Origin: Catenovulum adriaticum
GTDB taxonomy: Bacteria > Pseudomonadota > Gammaproteobacteria > Enterobacterales > Alteromonadaceae
DNA length: 64,000 nt
Direction of reading: 5' to 3'
Assembly (NCBI RefSeq): GCF_026725475.1
Contig: NZ_CP109965.1
Location: forward strand, 186,001 to 250,000
This document shows, piece by piece, positions 44,693-53,767 of this stretch (positions are counted from its first letter, which is position 1; every line of letters begins with the position of its first letter). Position numbers and translations under genes: made by a program. Under the pieces are notes generated by a model that worked only from the letters and a program-made list of their open reading frames with translations, was not told the DNA's origin and did no database searches.

Positions 44693-45568
44693 ATGCGATC
44701 CAGCTTAGATGATTTATTACTGTTTGTGACTTTAGTTGAGTCAGGTTCGTTAACCAAGGCGGCAGCTAAATTAAAAATTCCCAAATCAAAAGTCAGTCGA
44801 CATTTAGTTCAGCTAGAAGAAAGTGTCGGTAATCCATTATTGATTCGGACCACTCGAACGCAAAGGCTAACTGAGGCAGGAGAGCTGCTGTATAGAACCA
44901 GTAAGCCTCATATCGACGCTTTATATTCTGCAGAAGAACAAGTGGGCTCTTTTATTAACGAGCCCAAAGGCGAGCTTAATATATTATTACCACTTGAATT
45001 TTTTAATCAGATTATGAGCGCATTGATTACTGAGTTTGCACTCATTTACCCAAAAATAATGCTTAACTGTGCGCATTATTCTGAGCCATTTCCAAAAAAT
45101 AATACAGCTTATGACATTACCTTTGTGTTGCACGAATCTCAGTTACCGGCTTCGAATGGTATTGCCAAAACTTTATTGAGTTTTCCGCAATCAATTTATG
45201 CGTCAAATCAGGCGGATATATCACATTTAAAAGAGCCGGAGGATTTAATTGACGAGCCTTGTATTTTGTCACACGAACAAGAAGCTTGGTTATTTCGCCA
45301 AGGTAATAAATTACAATCTGTCCCTGTAAACGCCAGAGCTATTTTTTCGAGCCCTGAAATGAGAAGGCAAGCGACTCAACGAGATTTAGGATTAGCAAAA
45401 TTGCCTAACTATACGTGCCAAAGCGACTGTAAAATGCAGCGGGTTAGCTTATCTCAACCACCAGTGGCGCAGCAATTAAGTGTGTTATATCAAAGCCGCT
45501 CGTTACCCCTTAAAATAAGAGTCTTTTTAGATTTTTTTCAAAATAATATTGGTCGGTTAGAGCTATAA
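44693..45568 (+). CDS. LysR-family transcriptional regulator
   Basis: A 291-residue regulator. The N-terminal winged HTH is typical (LDDLLLFVTLVESGSLTKAAAKLKIPKSKVSRHLVQLEES). The effector domain is degenerate compared with metabolic LysR regulators and has an AphB/DsdC-like end. LysR genes often control the divergent neighbour, here trxA, which would link it to redox status, but this is inferred only from the arrangement. AAAGAGAATT precedes the ATG. Confidence 0.88.
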   Translation: MRSSLDDLLLFVTLVESGSLTKAAAKLKIPKSKVSRHLVQLEESVGNPLLIRTTRTQRLTEAGELLYRTSKPHIDALYSAEEQVGSFINEPKGELNILLPLEFFNQIMSALITEFALIYPKIMLNCAHYSEPFPKNNTAYDITFVLHESQLPASNGIAKTLLSFPQSIYASNQADISHLKEPEDLIDEPCILSHEQEAWLFRQGNKLQSVPVNARAIFSSPEMRRQATQRDLGLAKLPNYTCQSDCKMQRVSLSQPPVAQQLSVLYQSRSLPLKIRVFLDFFQNNIGRLEL

Positions 45569-45604
45569 AAAAGCCCTGTTTGGCTTGAACCTAGCAGGGC
45601 TTTT
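45568..45604. terminator. Bidirectional terminator between LysR and TetR genes
   Basis: AAAAAGCCCTG / CAGGGCTTTT with a 16-nt loop; T runs on both strands. It lies directly after the LysR stop and 39 bp from the TetR stop. Confidence 0.85.
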
Positions 45605-45642
45605 GGTAGCTTGTAATAGAGTATACGGGTTGCTTGTTTACA

Positions 45643-46347
45643 TTAACTGGTAAATAGGTTTCCAATTTTCCAAAAACGACCTGTTGATTTAGAATCTTTT
45701 TGACCAACATAGCCTTGCCATAGTTGTGATAAGGCATCTCTTGCTTCAAGCCCAAACTCTGGCTGGATAATTGATAAGCTGGGCTGATCAAGCAAATCAG
45801 ACAATGCTTCAGGATTGTGACTTATCTGCCATAGCCCTAGTAACATGGCGTAACTGCGCATTAGTAGTTGTGCACAAGTGTCATGTTCGTCTAATTTTAG
45901 TTTTTCGGCTAAATCATGAGAGGTTGAGTTAACCATATTAACCATGCGCTCTTTAAAGGCCAATAATACACTACTACTTACATTTTGTTCTATGATAGAG
46001 CTACTTAGACTGGCTAATTGAAAAAACTGCGGTTGATTTTCAATGTAGTGGCAAATCGCATTGATAATATCATCAGCATTGGGCGAATCTGCGGTGATTG
46101 CTGTTCTAATATCTCTGAACCAATTTTGGTAATGTTGTTCAAGCAAAGCGAGGAAAATTTCTTCTTTGCTTTTAAAGTATAAATAGACAGTACCCTTTGC
46201 AATGCCGGAACTATTAGCAATTGCCGCAGCGGTTGGTAACGAATCAGGTTGATTATCAAATAAAGTCGCTGCTGTAGATAAAATAAGATCTTTTTTAAGC
46301 GATTTATCTTCAGCTGATCTTGCCCGCTTTTGAGGTTTTGTTGACAT
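45643..46347 (-). CDS. TetR-family transcriptional repressor
   Basis: A 234-residue regulator with an N-terminal HTH (ILSTAATLFDNQPDSLPTAAAIANSSGIAKGTVYLYFKSKEEIFLALL, read in parts) and an all-helical ligand domain (NISEN-type sequence not conserved, so ligand unknown). AAAGGAGA lies just before the ATG. A perfect dyad GTTACTT-A-AAGTAAC lies 26-40 bp upstream of the start and is a good candidate for its own operator. No obvious efflux target gene is adjacent. Confidence 0.88.
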   Translation of the reverse strand: MSTKPQKRARSAEDKSLKKDLILSTAATLFDNQPDSLPTAAAIANSSGIAKGTVYLYFKSKEEIFLALLEQHYQNWFRDIRTAITADSPNADDIINAICHYIENQPQFFQLASLSSSIIEQNVSSSVLLAFKERMVNMVNSTSHDLAEKLKLDEHDTCAQLLMRSYAMLLGLWQISHNPEALSDLLDQPSLSIIQPEFGLEARDALSQLWQGYVGQKDSKSTGRFWKIGNLFTS

Positions 46348-46372
46348 GGAACTCTCCTTTCCTTGGTAGCTT

Positions 46373-46387
46373 GTTACTTAAAGTAAC
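46373..46387. promoter_or_regulatory. Candidate TetR operator
   Basis: Perfect 15-bp palindrome GTTACTT-A-AAGTAAC between the TetR start and its presumed promoter, the usual position for autorepression. Confidence 0.5.
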
Positions 46388-46619
46388 GTTATCTTGATTT
46401 ACTTAAATGACTGCTATTTTCTTGCTATCAGCTTACATTTTCATATTGGTATTATCCAATCTTTTTAAATAAAAACCGAATCCATTAAGCATATTTTAAA
46501 TATAGCGTGTTCATTTATTGTAGAGCCTGATTTTACGCTTGGTCAATTAATGCACTAAATCAAAGTAATATAGTAAAGTTATTTTTAGTTATTAAAAAAT
46601 AACCAATAAAGTATAATAA

Positions 46620-48698
46620 TTAAGCTTGTGTGTAAATATCTTTACTACCAACCCATCGTTGGATGAGCGCGCTGGCGGTTTCGGGCTGTTGCTGCATTAT
46701 TTGTTTTGCCAATGTGCGGGCATGAGGGATTAATTCGCTATCTCTTAATAAGTCGGCAATTTTAAAGTTCATGTCGCCTGTTTGGCGGGTTCCTAGTAAC
46801 TCGCCGGGCCCTCGAATTTCCAAATCTTTTTGGGCAATGTAAAAGCCATCTGTACTGTCGCGCATTACGGCTAATCTTTTTGCCCCAGTATCAGACAACG
46901 GTGCTTTATACATAAGAACGCAATGACTGGCAATTGCCCCACGGCCAACTCGACCTCTTAATTGATGAAGTTGTGCTAAACCAAGTCGTTCGGGGTTTTC
47001 GATAATCATTAAACTTGAATTAGGCACGTCGACACCTACTTCAATAACAGTAGTGGCGACTAATAAATCCATTTTTCCTTGTTTAAACTCTGTCATTACT
47101 TGCTGCTTTTCGGCTGCCTTCATACGGCCATGAACTAAGCCTATACTTAAATCGGGCAATGATGCTTGTAATTGAAATGCGGTATCTTCTGCGGCTTGGC
47201 ATTCCAATACTTCTGACTCTTCAATCAAGGTGCAAACCCAATAAGCTTGGCGTTTTTCGTGTTTGCAGGCTTGATAAACTCTTTGAATTACTTCATCTCG
47301 TCTACTATCAGGCAAAACAACAGTTTGAATTGGAGTGCGCCCTGGCGGTAATTCATCAATTACAGAGGTCGTTAAATCGGCATAGGCTGTCATAGCTAAC
47401 GTTCTGGGTATGGGCGTTGCTGTCATAATTAGTTGATGTGGAGCCATGCCTTTTTTAGCGCCTTTTTCGCGCAAGCTAAGACGTTGATGAACGCCAAACC
47501 TGTGTTGTTCATCAACAATTGCTAATGCGAGGTGATCAAACTCAACATCTTGCTGAAACAGGGCGTGTGTGCCAACAATCATTTTACTTTCGCCGCTGGC
47601 AATTCTGGTTTGTGCTTCTCGCTTTTGTTTTGCACTTAGTTTACCGGCAAGCCAGTCAACTTTATAGCCTAATGGACTAAACCAGCGATGGAAATTAATA
47701 GCATGTTGCTCAGCTAAAATTTCGGTAGGTGCCATAAGTGCAACTTGAAACCCTTGCGCGAGTGCAGAGAGTGCAGCTAAGGCCGCGACTAAGGTTTTAC
47801 CTGAGCCAACATCGCCTTGAACCAAGCGCATCATCGGGTAATTTTGCTGCATATCTTGTTGGATATCCCCAGTAACTCGGTTTTGAGCTTGAGTTGGGCT
47901 AAAAGGTAAGTTAGCTAGAAACGCTTCAATCGTTGGTTGGGCAATAGGAATGGAGGCGGCTTGAACTTGCTGAGCATCGGCTCTGATCTTTAACATGCTT
48001 AAATTATGCGCCACTAACTCTTCTAGCGCTAATCTTTGCTGTGCGGGATGTTTGCCTTGCTCAATATCAGCAAGTGAAACATCAGGCGGCGGACGATGAA
48101 TTAATTCTAATGCGGCCTGCAAATTATAATGCTGAGTTTGCGAAACATTAGGTAATAAATCTTCAACACCTGCTTTTTGTAGTTTATTTAACGCTTGTTC
48201 GGTTAGTTGCCGTAGGCTTGACTGCTTTAAGCCTTCAGTTGTTGAATAAACAGGGGTAAACGCTTCTTCAACTTCGATTTGTGCTGAGCTGCTTACTTTG
48301 TATTCAGGGTGGATGATTTCCCAGCCGCTGCGACCGCGTTTAATATCGCCAAAAGCTCTAACAAATTTACCCGGCGTTAATTGATTTTTTTGACCGGCAT
48401 TAAAATTAAAAAATTTTAATGTTATTAAGCCAGAACCATCATCCAGTACACAATTCAGTATGCGTTTTTTTCCAAATGAAATACTGCTGTTGATAATTTC
48501 ACCTTGCACACTGGTTTGCAGCTCTGGTAATAAATCACTTATTGGGTAAATATGTGTTTTGTCTTGATAGCGAAATGGTAAATGAAAGAGTAAATCTTCA
48601 ACAGAGTGGATATGCAGATGCGCTAGCTTTTCGGCCAGTTTAGGACCAACACCTGTTAGGCTAGTGACAGATTGTTTTGCTAAGCGACTTAATTGCAT
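46620..48698 (-). CDS. recG: ATP-dependent DNA helicase RecG
   Basis: Branch-migrating helicase for stalled replication forks and Holliday junctions, 692 residues, the normal size. The wedge/OB domain is at the N-terminus (LTGVGPKLAEKLAHL, YQDKT). Helicase motifs: Walker A RLVQGDVGSGKTLVAALAAL, DEQH box AIVDEQHRFGVHQR, motif III MTATPIPRTLAMT, then VATTVIEVGVDVPNSSLMIIE and QLHQLRGRVGRG. It is monocistronic here. The 5' region is divergent from the ECF sigma gene, 277 bp apart. Confidence 0.97.
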   Translation of the reverse strand: MQLSRLAKQSVTSLTGVGPKLAEKLAHLHIHSVEDLLFHLPFRYQDKTHIYPISDLLPELQTSVQGEIINSSISFGKKRILNCVLDDGSGLITLKFFNFNAGQKNQLTPGKFVRAFGDIKRGRSGWEIIHPEYKVSSSAQIEVEEAFTPVYSTTEGLKQSSLRQLTEQALNKLQKAGVEDLLPNVSQTQHYNLQAALELIHRPPPDVSLADIEQGKHPAQQRLALEELVAHNLSMLKIRADAQQVQAASIPIAQPTIEAFLANLPFSPTQAQNRVTGDIQQDMQQNYPMMRLVQGDVGSGKTLVAALAALSALAQGFQVALMAPTEILAEQHAINFHRWFSPLGYKVDWLAGKLSAKQKREAQTRIASGESKMIVGTHALFQQDVEFDHLALAIVDEQHRFGVHQRLSLREKGAKKGMAPHQLIMTATPIPRTLAMTAYADLTTSVIDELPPGRTPIQTVVLPDSRRDEVIQRVYQACKHEKRQAYWVCTLIEESEVLECQAAEDTAFQLQASLPDLSIGLVHGRMKAAEKQQVMTEFKQGKMDLLVATTVIEVGVDVPNSSLMIIENPERLGLAQLHQLRGRVGRGAIASHCVLMYKAPLSDTGAKRLAVMRDSTDGFYIAQKDLEIRGPGELLGTRQTGDMNFKIADLLRDSELIPHARTLAKQIMQQQPETASALIQRWVGSKDIYTQA

Positions 48699-48889
48699 AA
48701 AGTAGTTTAATTTGAACTGTTTAAATTAACAGTATATTAGCTTGTGGATTGAGAAAAGTACAAGAAAAACTCTTTCTCGACAAAATAACAGTTAAGCCTA
48801 TCTATTTGCTGCAGCGGATAAAATAAACTAGAGTAAGCCATGATCTATTTACTTTATGTGGCGTAAATAAACTACTGTTATAAATAAAT

Positions 48890-48917
48890 TGCATCCAAAA
48901 ATCTAACATACTCGTTT
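48890..48917 (+). promoter_or_regulatory. ECF-type promoter of the sigma factor gene
   Basis: TGCATCCAA, 14 nt, CGTTT, 59 bp before the sigma ATG. The same elements with identical spacing occur before the DUF4331 gene at 50354. Taking GCATCC as -35 and CGTTT as -10, the spacer is 16 nt, normal for ECF promoters. GCATCC resembles the CCATCC -35 reported for SigK/RskA systems. Confidence 0.65.
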
Positions 48918-48975
48918 GGCTTATTGAGCTTTAAATGATTTGCTTGTTAAGCTGAGCCTATAAAAAGGTCTTACC

Positions 48976-49521
48976 ATGGAACACGAACAACACTTAAAGT
49001 TATTAAAAGCCACAGCGCTTGGAGACAAACAAGCTTTCGCTGAGCTCTATCACGCTACTAGTGCTCAGTTATATGCGGTTTGCTTTAAAATGCTAAAGCA
49101 AAAAGAGCTGTCGGAAGAAGCTTTACAAGAAGCTTACGTTCGAATTTGGCATAACGCTGGTGAATATCAACTGGGTAAAGGAACCGTTTTAACTTGGATG
49201 ATTAGTATTGTTCGCTATCGAGCTTTAGATTTGATTCGTTATCACAATGTCAGACATGAATTGCCATTACAAGAGCAAGATATGTTGCAAGTAGATGAAT
49301 CAGCAGAAAATTCAAGTTTAGAGCAGGTTGGTATTAGTGCTACAAAAATGGCTGAATGCATGGATGAATTGGATTCAGATCAAAAGCAAGCCATTCATTT
49401 TGCGTATTATAATGGTTTGAGCCATCGGGAAGTTTGCGCCAATATGGGCTCACCCTTGGGTTCAATTAAAAGTTGGATTAGACGTGGGCTGCAAAGTCTG
49501 CAGAGGTGTTTAGCCATATGA
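48976..49521 (+). CDS. ECF-type RNA polymerase sigma factor
   Basis: A 181-residue sigma-70 family member with only regions 2 and 4. Region 2 includes FAELYHATSAQLYAVCFKML and EEALQEAYVRIWHNAGEY; region 4 has ALDLIRYHNVR then LDSDQKQAIHFAYYNGLSHREVCANMGSPLGSIKSWIRRGL (read in parts). The next gene encodes its RskA-type anti-sigma factor with stop and start overlapping, so the pair is SigK/RskA-like. Autoregulation is inferred from the shared promoter motif. Confidence 0.93.
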   Translation: MEHEQHLKLLKATALGDKQAFAELYHATSAQLYAVCFKMLKQKELSEEALQEAYVRIWHNAGEYQLGKGTVLTWMISIVRYRALDLIRYHNVRHELPLQEQDMLQVDESAENSSLEQVGISATKMAECMDELDSDQKQAIHFAYYNGLSHREVCANMGSPLGSIKSWIRRGLQSLQRCLAI

Positions 49522-50234
49522 ACTATTTAGTAGAAGACAGACGTAATGCATTAGCTGCACAATACGTACTGGGTACATTGCGAGGCGGCGCAAGGCGACG
49601 TTATCAGCAATTAATGATGCAGCACCAACTAGTACGTGAAACAACTTGGATTTGGGAGCAATACATTAATGTATTAGGTCATAAACTCGAACCTAAAACA
49701 CCCAGTGACAAAGTTTGGGTTGAAGTGAGTCAGCGACTTGGGTTTGACGAAGACAGCATTGCTTCAACCAGACAAACAAGCTCCGCATCCGCAGAAGTAG
49801 TTGAACTTAAATCCGCTAAATTTTGGCCGGGATTAGCCAGCATTGCAACGGCAGCCGCTATTATATTGGCTGTTATTTTAGTGCGACTCGAACCTGTTGA
49901 TTCAACGCCATCACAATTTGCGGTAGTGCAAAGCGAAAAAGCTCAAGCACTTTGGTTAATTGAAGTTGGTGAGCAGCAAATAAAAGTTAAAGCAACGGAT
50001 AAATTAACAGCTCAAGCTAATAACGATTATGAACTTTGGTTTGTGGCTTCGGATGGCAGAGCGCCAGTTTCACTTGGGTTATTACCTAAATCCGGTGAGC
50101 TCAACTTAGCCAAATCCGATTTATTTGGCACAGTTGAATTAGCGGCATTAGCCGTTAGTTTGGAACCTTTAGGTGGCTCACCTAGTGGTTCACCTACTAA
50201 AGTTTTATATACCACGGAGCTAGTCACGTTATAG
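49518..50234 (+). CDS. RskA-type anti-sigma factor
   Basis: Membrane anti-sigma factor of 238 residues. The ATG at 49518 overlaps the sigma stop (ATGA); a GTG at 49506 is less likely. The cytoplasmic N-terminal part (LAAQYVLGTLRGGARRRYQQL) binds sigma. One membrane segment (LASIATAAAIILAVILV, about residues 112-130) leads to an extracytoplasmic RskA domain (YELWFVASDGRAPVSLGLLP, AVSLEPLGGSPSGSPTKVLY). RskA proteins are released by regulated proteolysis in response to envelope signals; the signal here is unknown. Confidence 0.92.
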   Translation: MNYLVEDRRNALAAQYVLGTLRGGARRRYQQLMMQHQLVRETTWIWEQYINVLGHKLEPKTPSDKVWVEVSQRLGFDEDSIASTRQTSSASAEVVELKSAKFWPGLASIATAAAIILAVILVRLEPVDSTPSQFAVVQSEKAQALWLIEVGEQQIKVKATDKLTAQANNDYELWFVASDGRAPVSLGLLPKSGELNLAKSDLFGTVELAALAVSLEPLGGSPSGSPTKVLYTTELVTL

Positions 50235-50266
50235 TGTTATCAAAACTTGACCCTTAATCCGCTTTT

Positions 50267-50293
50267 AAAACCCGGTTTTGAACCGGGTTTTTT
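50267..50293 (+). terminator. Terminator after the anti-sigma gene
   Basis: AAAACCCGGTT / AACCGGGTTTTTT hairpin with a small loop and T run, about 33 bp past the stop. It separates the sigma/anti-sigma pair from the DUF4331 operon, which has its own ECF-type promoter. Confidence 0.88.
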
Positions 50294-50353
50294 ATATTAA
50301 AATTCAACGCTTTAAAAATTAATTTTAAATTTTTGAAAAAAAATAAATTAATT

Positions 50354-50381
50354 TGCATCCAATCATGCATCTCACCCGTTT
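50354..50381 (+). promoter_or_regulatory. ECF-type promoter of the DUF4331 operon
   Basis: TGCATCCAA, 14 nt, CGTTT, 70 bp before the DUF4331 ATG; matches the sigma-gene promoter exactly in both boxes and in spacing. After the -10 box both also share CTTA two bases further on. Confidence 0.65.
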
Positions 50382-50450
50382 AACTTAGTGACAGTCAGAT
50401 TTGTTTAAAAATAAAACAAGTCTTATTCACAACTAACAAAGGAATTTGTC

Positions 50451-52037
50451 ATGAATATCAAACTTAATACAATCTCTGCTGCACTGGTCGCTGGTTTAAT
50501 AAGTCAAACAGCACTAGCTTCAAGTCACAGAGAAGCACCAAATATTACACGTACGCCAACGCTAGATTCTACCGACTTTTATGCGTTCAATAGTTACGAG
50601 TCTGGTCGAGGTGAGTTTGTAACTTTAATTGCTAACTATATCCCACTGCAAGATGCATATGGTGGTCCAAACTATTTTGCGATGGATCCAGCTGCGGTTT
50701 ATAGCATTCATATTGATAACGATGGTGACGCAGTTGAGGATATGACGTTTCAGTTTAGATTTGAGCAAGCATTACCGGGTGAAACGGGAGTTGCTTTAGA
50801 TGTAGGCGCAGAAGGCGAAAAAAAATCAATTGCAGTACCGCTTAAAAATGTGGGCGGTATTAGTGCAATGGATCAAGCTAATGCTAATTTCAGTGAATCT
50901 TATTCACTCGCTTTAGTTACGGGCCCTCAGAGCACTGGCACCTCGACAATGTTAAATAATGCAAGCGACAGTACAACTATGTTCCATAAGCCGCTTGATT
51001 ATATTGGTAACAAAACATTTACCGACAAATCAGGTTATGAAGCATACGCTGACAAATTTGTTTATAACTTTGATATCCCAGGTTGTGACACCATGGGCCG
51101 AGTGTTTGTTGGTCAGCGTAAAGACCCATTTGTGGTTAACCTAGGTGAAACTTTTGACTTGGTTAATTATGTGCCAGTTGAAGGTGACAGTGCGCCGGGT
51201 GCTGGTGATGAAGGTGGTTTCCCTGGTGGTATTACTCAATCATCAGATAACGATGACTTAGCTGATAAAAATGTGACTGCATTATCGATTGAAATTGCGA
51301 AAGAGTGTGTGACAGGTTCTGGTAATGGCGTTATCGGTACTTGGACGACTGCAAGCTTACCGCAAGCACGAATTTTAAATCCAAATGCCAGCTTTAATAA
51401 TACTGAAGTGAATGGTGGTGCGTTAACTCAAGTTTCTCGTTTAGGTAACCCTTTAGTGAATGAGTTGGTTATTGGTTTAAAAGACAAAGATAAGTTTTCA
51501 TCAGCACACCCTAAAGATGATGGTCAATTTGCTGATTACGTGACTCACCCAAGCTTACCTGAGTTATTAAATATTTTATTTAAAGATGCTGTTAATACAA
51601 CTTTAGGAGCTGATTTACCGACGCTAGCACCAACTAATTTCCCTCGAGTGGATTTAGTAACTGCGTTTTTAACTGGTTTTGAAGGTGTTAACCAACAATC
51701 AACCGTTACCGCTTCTGAAATGTTGCGATTAAACACAGCGATAGCTGCAAAAGCGTCAGCCGATCAATCAGCGTTTGGTGTTGCGGGTGATGATTTAGCC
51801 GGTTTCCCAAATGGTCGTCGTCCGGGTGATGATGTGGTTGATATTGCATTACGAGTCGTAATGGGTCGTTTATGCTATCCAGTGCCAGTTAATGGAACCG
51901 ATACAGATTTAGGTTTATGTGAAGAGGCTGATGCAAATGTAGGTAATGTTCCATTTACCGATGGCGCACCTGTTGATGCCAGCATGATGATGACTGAATT
52001 TCCATATTTAGCTACGCCAATCGCTGGTTCAAAATAA
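50451..52037 (+). CDS. Exported DUF4331 protein
   Basis: A 528-residue protein with a signal peptide (AALVAGLISQTALA) followed by SSHREAPNITRTPTLDSTDFYAF, the hallmark start of DUF4331. Further family stretches: YSIHIDNDGDAVEDMTFQFRF, VFVGQRKDPFVVNLGETFDLVN, RLGNPLVNELVIGLKDKDKF, and RRPGDDVVDIALRVVMGRLCYP near the end. Such proteins are periplasmic or secreted and their function is unknown. AAAGGAA precedes the ATG. It heads an operon with a cadherin-like lipoprotein, TPR protein and HupE-family protein. Confidence 0.9.
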   Translation: MNIKLNTISAALVAGLISQTALASSHREAPNITRTPTLDSTDFYAFNSYESGRGEFVTLIANYIPLQDAYGGPNYFAMDPAAVYSIHIDNDGDAVEDMTFQFRFEQALPGETGVALDVGAEGEKKSIAVPLKNVGGISAMDQANANFSESYSLALVTGPQSTGTSTMLNNASDSTTMFHKPLDYIGNKTFTDKSGYEAYADKFVYNFDIPGCDTMGRVFVGQRKDPFVVNLGETFDLVNYVPVEGDSAPGAGDEGGFPGGITQSSDNDDLADKNVTALSIEIAKECVTGSGNGVIGTWTTASLPQARILNPNASFNNTEVNGGALTQVSRLGNPLVNELVIGLKDKDKFSSAHPKDDGQFADYVTHPSLPELLNILFKDAVNTTLGADLPTLAPTNFPRVDLVTAFLTGFEGVNQQSTVTASEMLRLNTAIAAKASADQSAFGVAGDDLAGFPNGRRPGDDVVDIALRVVMGRLCYPVPVNGTDTDLGLCEEADANVGNVPFTDGAPVDASMMMTEFPYLATPIAGSK

Positions 52038-52044
52038 GGAGATT

Positions 52045-52566
52045 ATGATGAATAGCCAACTTTCAAAAATCCCCTTGGCTTGTGCATTTGCACTTGCTTT
52101 AGGAGGGTGTGATTTGCTTGATGATGACGACAACGACAATGATAAGCCTGAAGAAAATATGGCTCCAGTTGTAGAAACATTATCCGTTATGACTCAGACC
52201 GACACCCAAGTAATGGAACAAATAACGGCCACAGATGCTGATGGAGACACGTTAACGTATACGGTCACCACAGATCCGATGAAAGGCATGTTAGAACTCA
52301 ATGATGACGGTAGCTTTACTTATACGCCAAATAGTGAATTTACCGGTTCTGATAGCTTTGAGTTTGAAGTTTCAGATGGTGTTAATGCTGCTGTAAATGG
52401 CATGGTCAACATTGATATCGAAGCGCTAGAAGTAACTTTTTCAAGCTATAGTCGTAGTGCTTTTAATCAAATGGAAACTGATGAACCTTTATCAACGAAT
52501 GGACGCAATTTTATACAGGATGTCACAACTCAAACCGCTTATGATGATTTGCTAATCGATCAATAA
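52045..52566 (+). CDS. Small lipoprotein with one cadherin-like (VCBS/Ig) domain
   Basis: A 173-residue protein, 7 bp after the DUF4331 gene with AAGGAG before the start (ATG 52045 or 52048). The lipobox is LALGGC with lipidated Cys22. An acidic linker (DLLDDDDNDNDKPEEN) precedes one cadherin-like domain (about residues 38-128: TATDADGDTLTYTVTTDP, DDGSFTYTPNSEFTGSDSFEF). A 45-residue tail (SSYSRSAFNQMETDEPLS) has no recognised fold. Calcium binding by the acidic loops is likely. It probably works with DUF4331 in the periplasm or on the surface. Confidence 0.82.
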   Translation: MMNSQLSKIPLACAFALALGGCDLLDDDDNDNDKPEENMAPVVETLSVMTQTDTQVMEQITATDADGDTLTYTVTTDPMKGMLELNDDGSFTYTPNSEFTGSDSFEFEVSDGVNAAVNGMVNIDIEALEVTFSSYSRSAFNQMETDEPLSTNGRNFIQDVTTQTAYDDLLIDQ

Positions 52567-52655
52567 GCGCTCAAGGTACTTAAGTACCTTGTGAACAGAA
52601 GAGTATAGCCAATGGCCAAGGATGGCTATTTTTTCAAAGCTTGGATTAATACATT

Positions 52656-53744
52656 ATGTTTATAAAAAAAATATTATCTCTATCTTTGTATCTTATATCG
52701 GGTGTGAGTTGTTTGACGGTAAGTGCACAATCTTATATTCCAAAAGATAACGACTTTGTACTAGACAGCTGGCAAGTAAATTCTAATAAATCAAATCAAA
52801 CATCAGCTAGTTTAACTGATATAGAAAATCTACTAGAACAGGCACAGTATCCCGGAAAAAGCGCATATAATGTTGGTAGAGCAAATGCTTTATTAAAACC
52901 TCATTTAAAACAAGATGTCAGCGGCAAAGCTTGGTATCTTTCAGCCAGAATTTTACAGCACCAGCATCAGTTTCAAGCCGCATTAAAAGATTTAGATAAA
53001 TCAATATCAAAAAACAAAAGCCTAACCAGTGCATGGTTATTAAAAGCAAATATTCATTTAGCACTTGCTCAATACAGTCAAGCGCGTAGTGCTTGTGTTA
53101 GTTTGCTAGGCCAAGCAGATATGTTAACGGTTGCCAGCTGCAGTTTAGAAGTAGAAAGCTATCAAAATAAGCTAAAAGCGAGTTATCAGCAGCTAACGGA
53201 GTTAGTTGAACGTTATGGTTTACCTGACGACGAGTCACAAGTGTGGATACTGCAAATATTGGCTGATATGGCACACAGGTTGGGACAAAATAAAACGGCA
53301 ATTACATGGCTTGAACAATATTCAGAGCAGCTTAAGCCTATGAGTCTGTTGGTTTTATGGTCAGATATTCAGTTAGAAAACAATAATGCAGAAGCGGTTG
53401 ATAAGCAGCTTTCGGAGGTTGTGAATCATGCTGAATTCAAAGATGATGCATTGCTATTAAGATTAGCTATAGCAGAAAAACAAATGAATACAGGTACTTA
53501 TTGGGCAGAACAAACCTTAGCTAGAATTCAATTGCGGATTCAACGCAATGATCGTTTTCACGCCAGTGAAATTGCACGTTTTTACATTGATATCGCGCCC
53601 AATCCTTCAAAAGCACTGCATTGGGCTGAAGAAAATTGGCGAATGACTAAATTGGCTGCGGACAAAAAATTACTAGAAGCAGCAGTCTCAATGCAAGGCT
53701 CAGCTATGTTACCAGAGCCACCATCTGGGATGTCAGCCGAATAA
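52656..53744 (+). CDS. Exported TPR-repeat protein
   Basis: A 362-residue protein with a signal peptide (SLYLISGVSCLTVSA) and helical repeats of TPR type. Clear ones are around residues 85-150 (AWYLSARILQHQHQFQAALKDL, AWLLKANIHLALAQYSQARSAC) and less regular ones follow to the end. TPR proteins serve as scaffolds. It lies 89 bp after the lipoprotein gene and 23 bp before the HupE-family gene, so the three probably form a periplasmic complex or share a substrate. Confidence 0.83.
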   Translation: MFIKKILSLSLYLISGVSCLTVSAQSYIPKDNDFVLDSWQVNSNKSNQTSASLTDIENLLEQAQYPGKSAYNVGRANALLKPHLKQDVSGKAWYLSARILQHQHQFQAALKDLDKSISKNKSLTSAWLLKANIHLALAQYSQARSACVSLLGQADMLTVASCSLEVESYQNKLKASYQQLTELVERYGLPDDESQVWILQILADMAHRLGQNKTAITWLEQYSEQLKPMSLLVLWSDIQLENNNAEAVDKQLSEVVNHAEFKDDALLLRLAIAEKQMNTGTYWAEQTLARIQLRIQRNDRFHASEIARFYIDIAPNPSKALHWAEENWRMTKLAADKKLLEAAVSMQGSAMLPEPPSGMSAE

Positions 53745-53767
53745 TTTAAATGCAAGGGGTGCATCAA

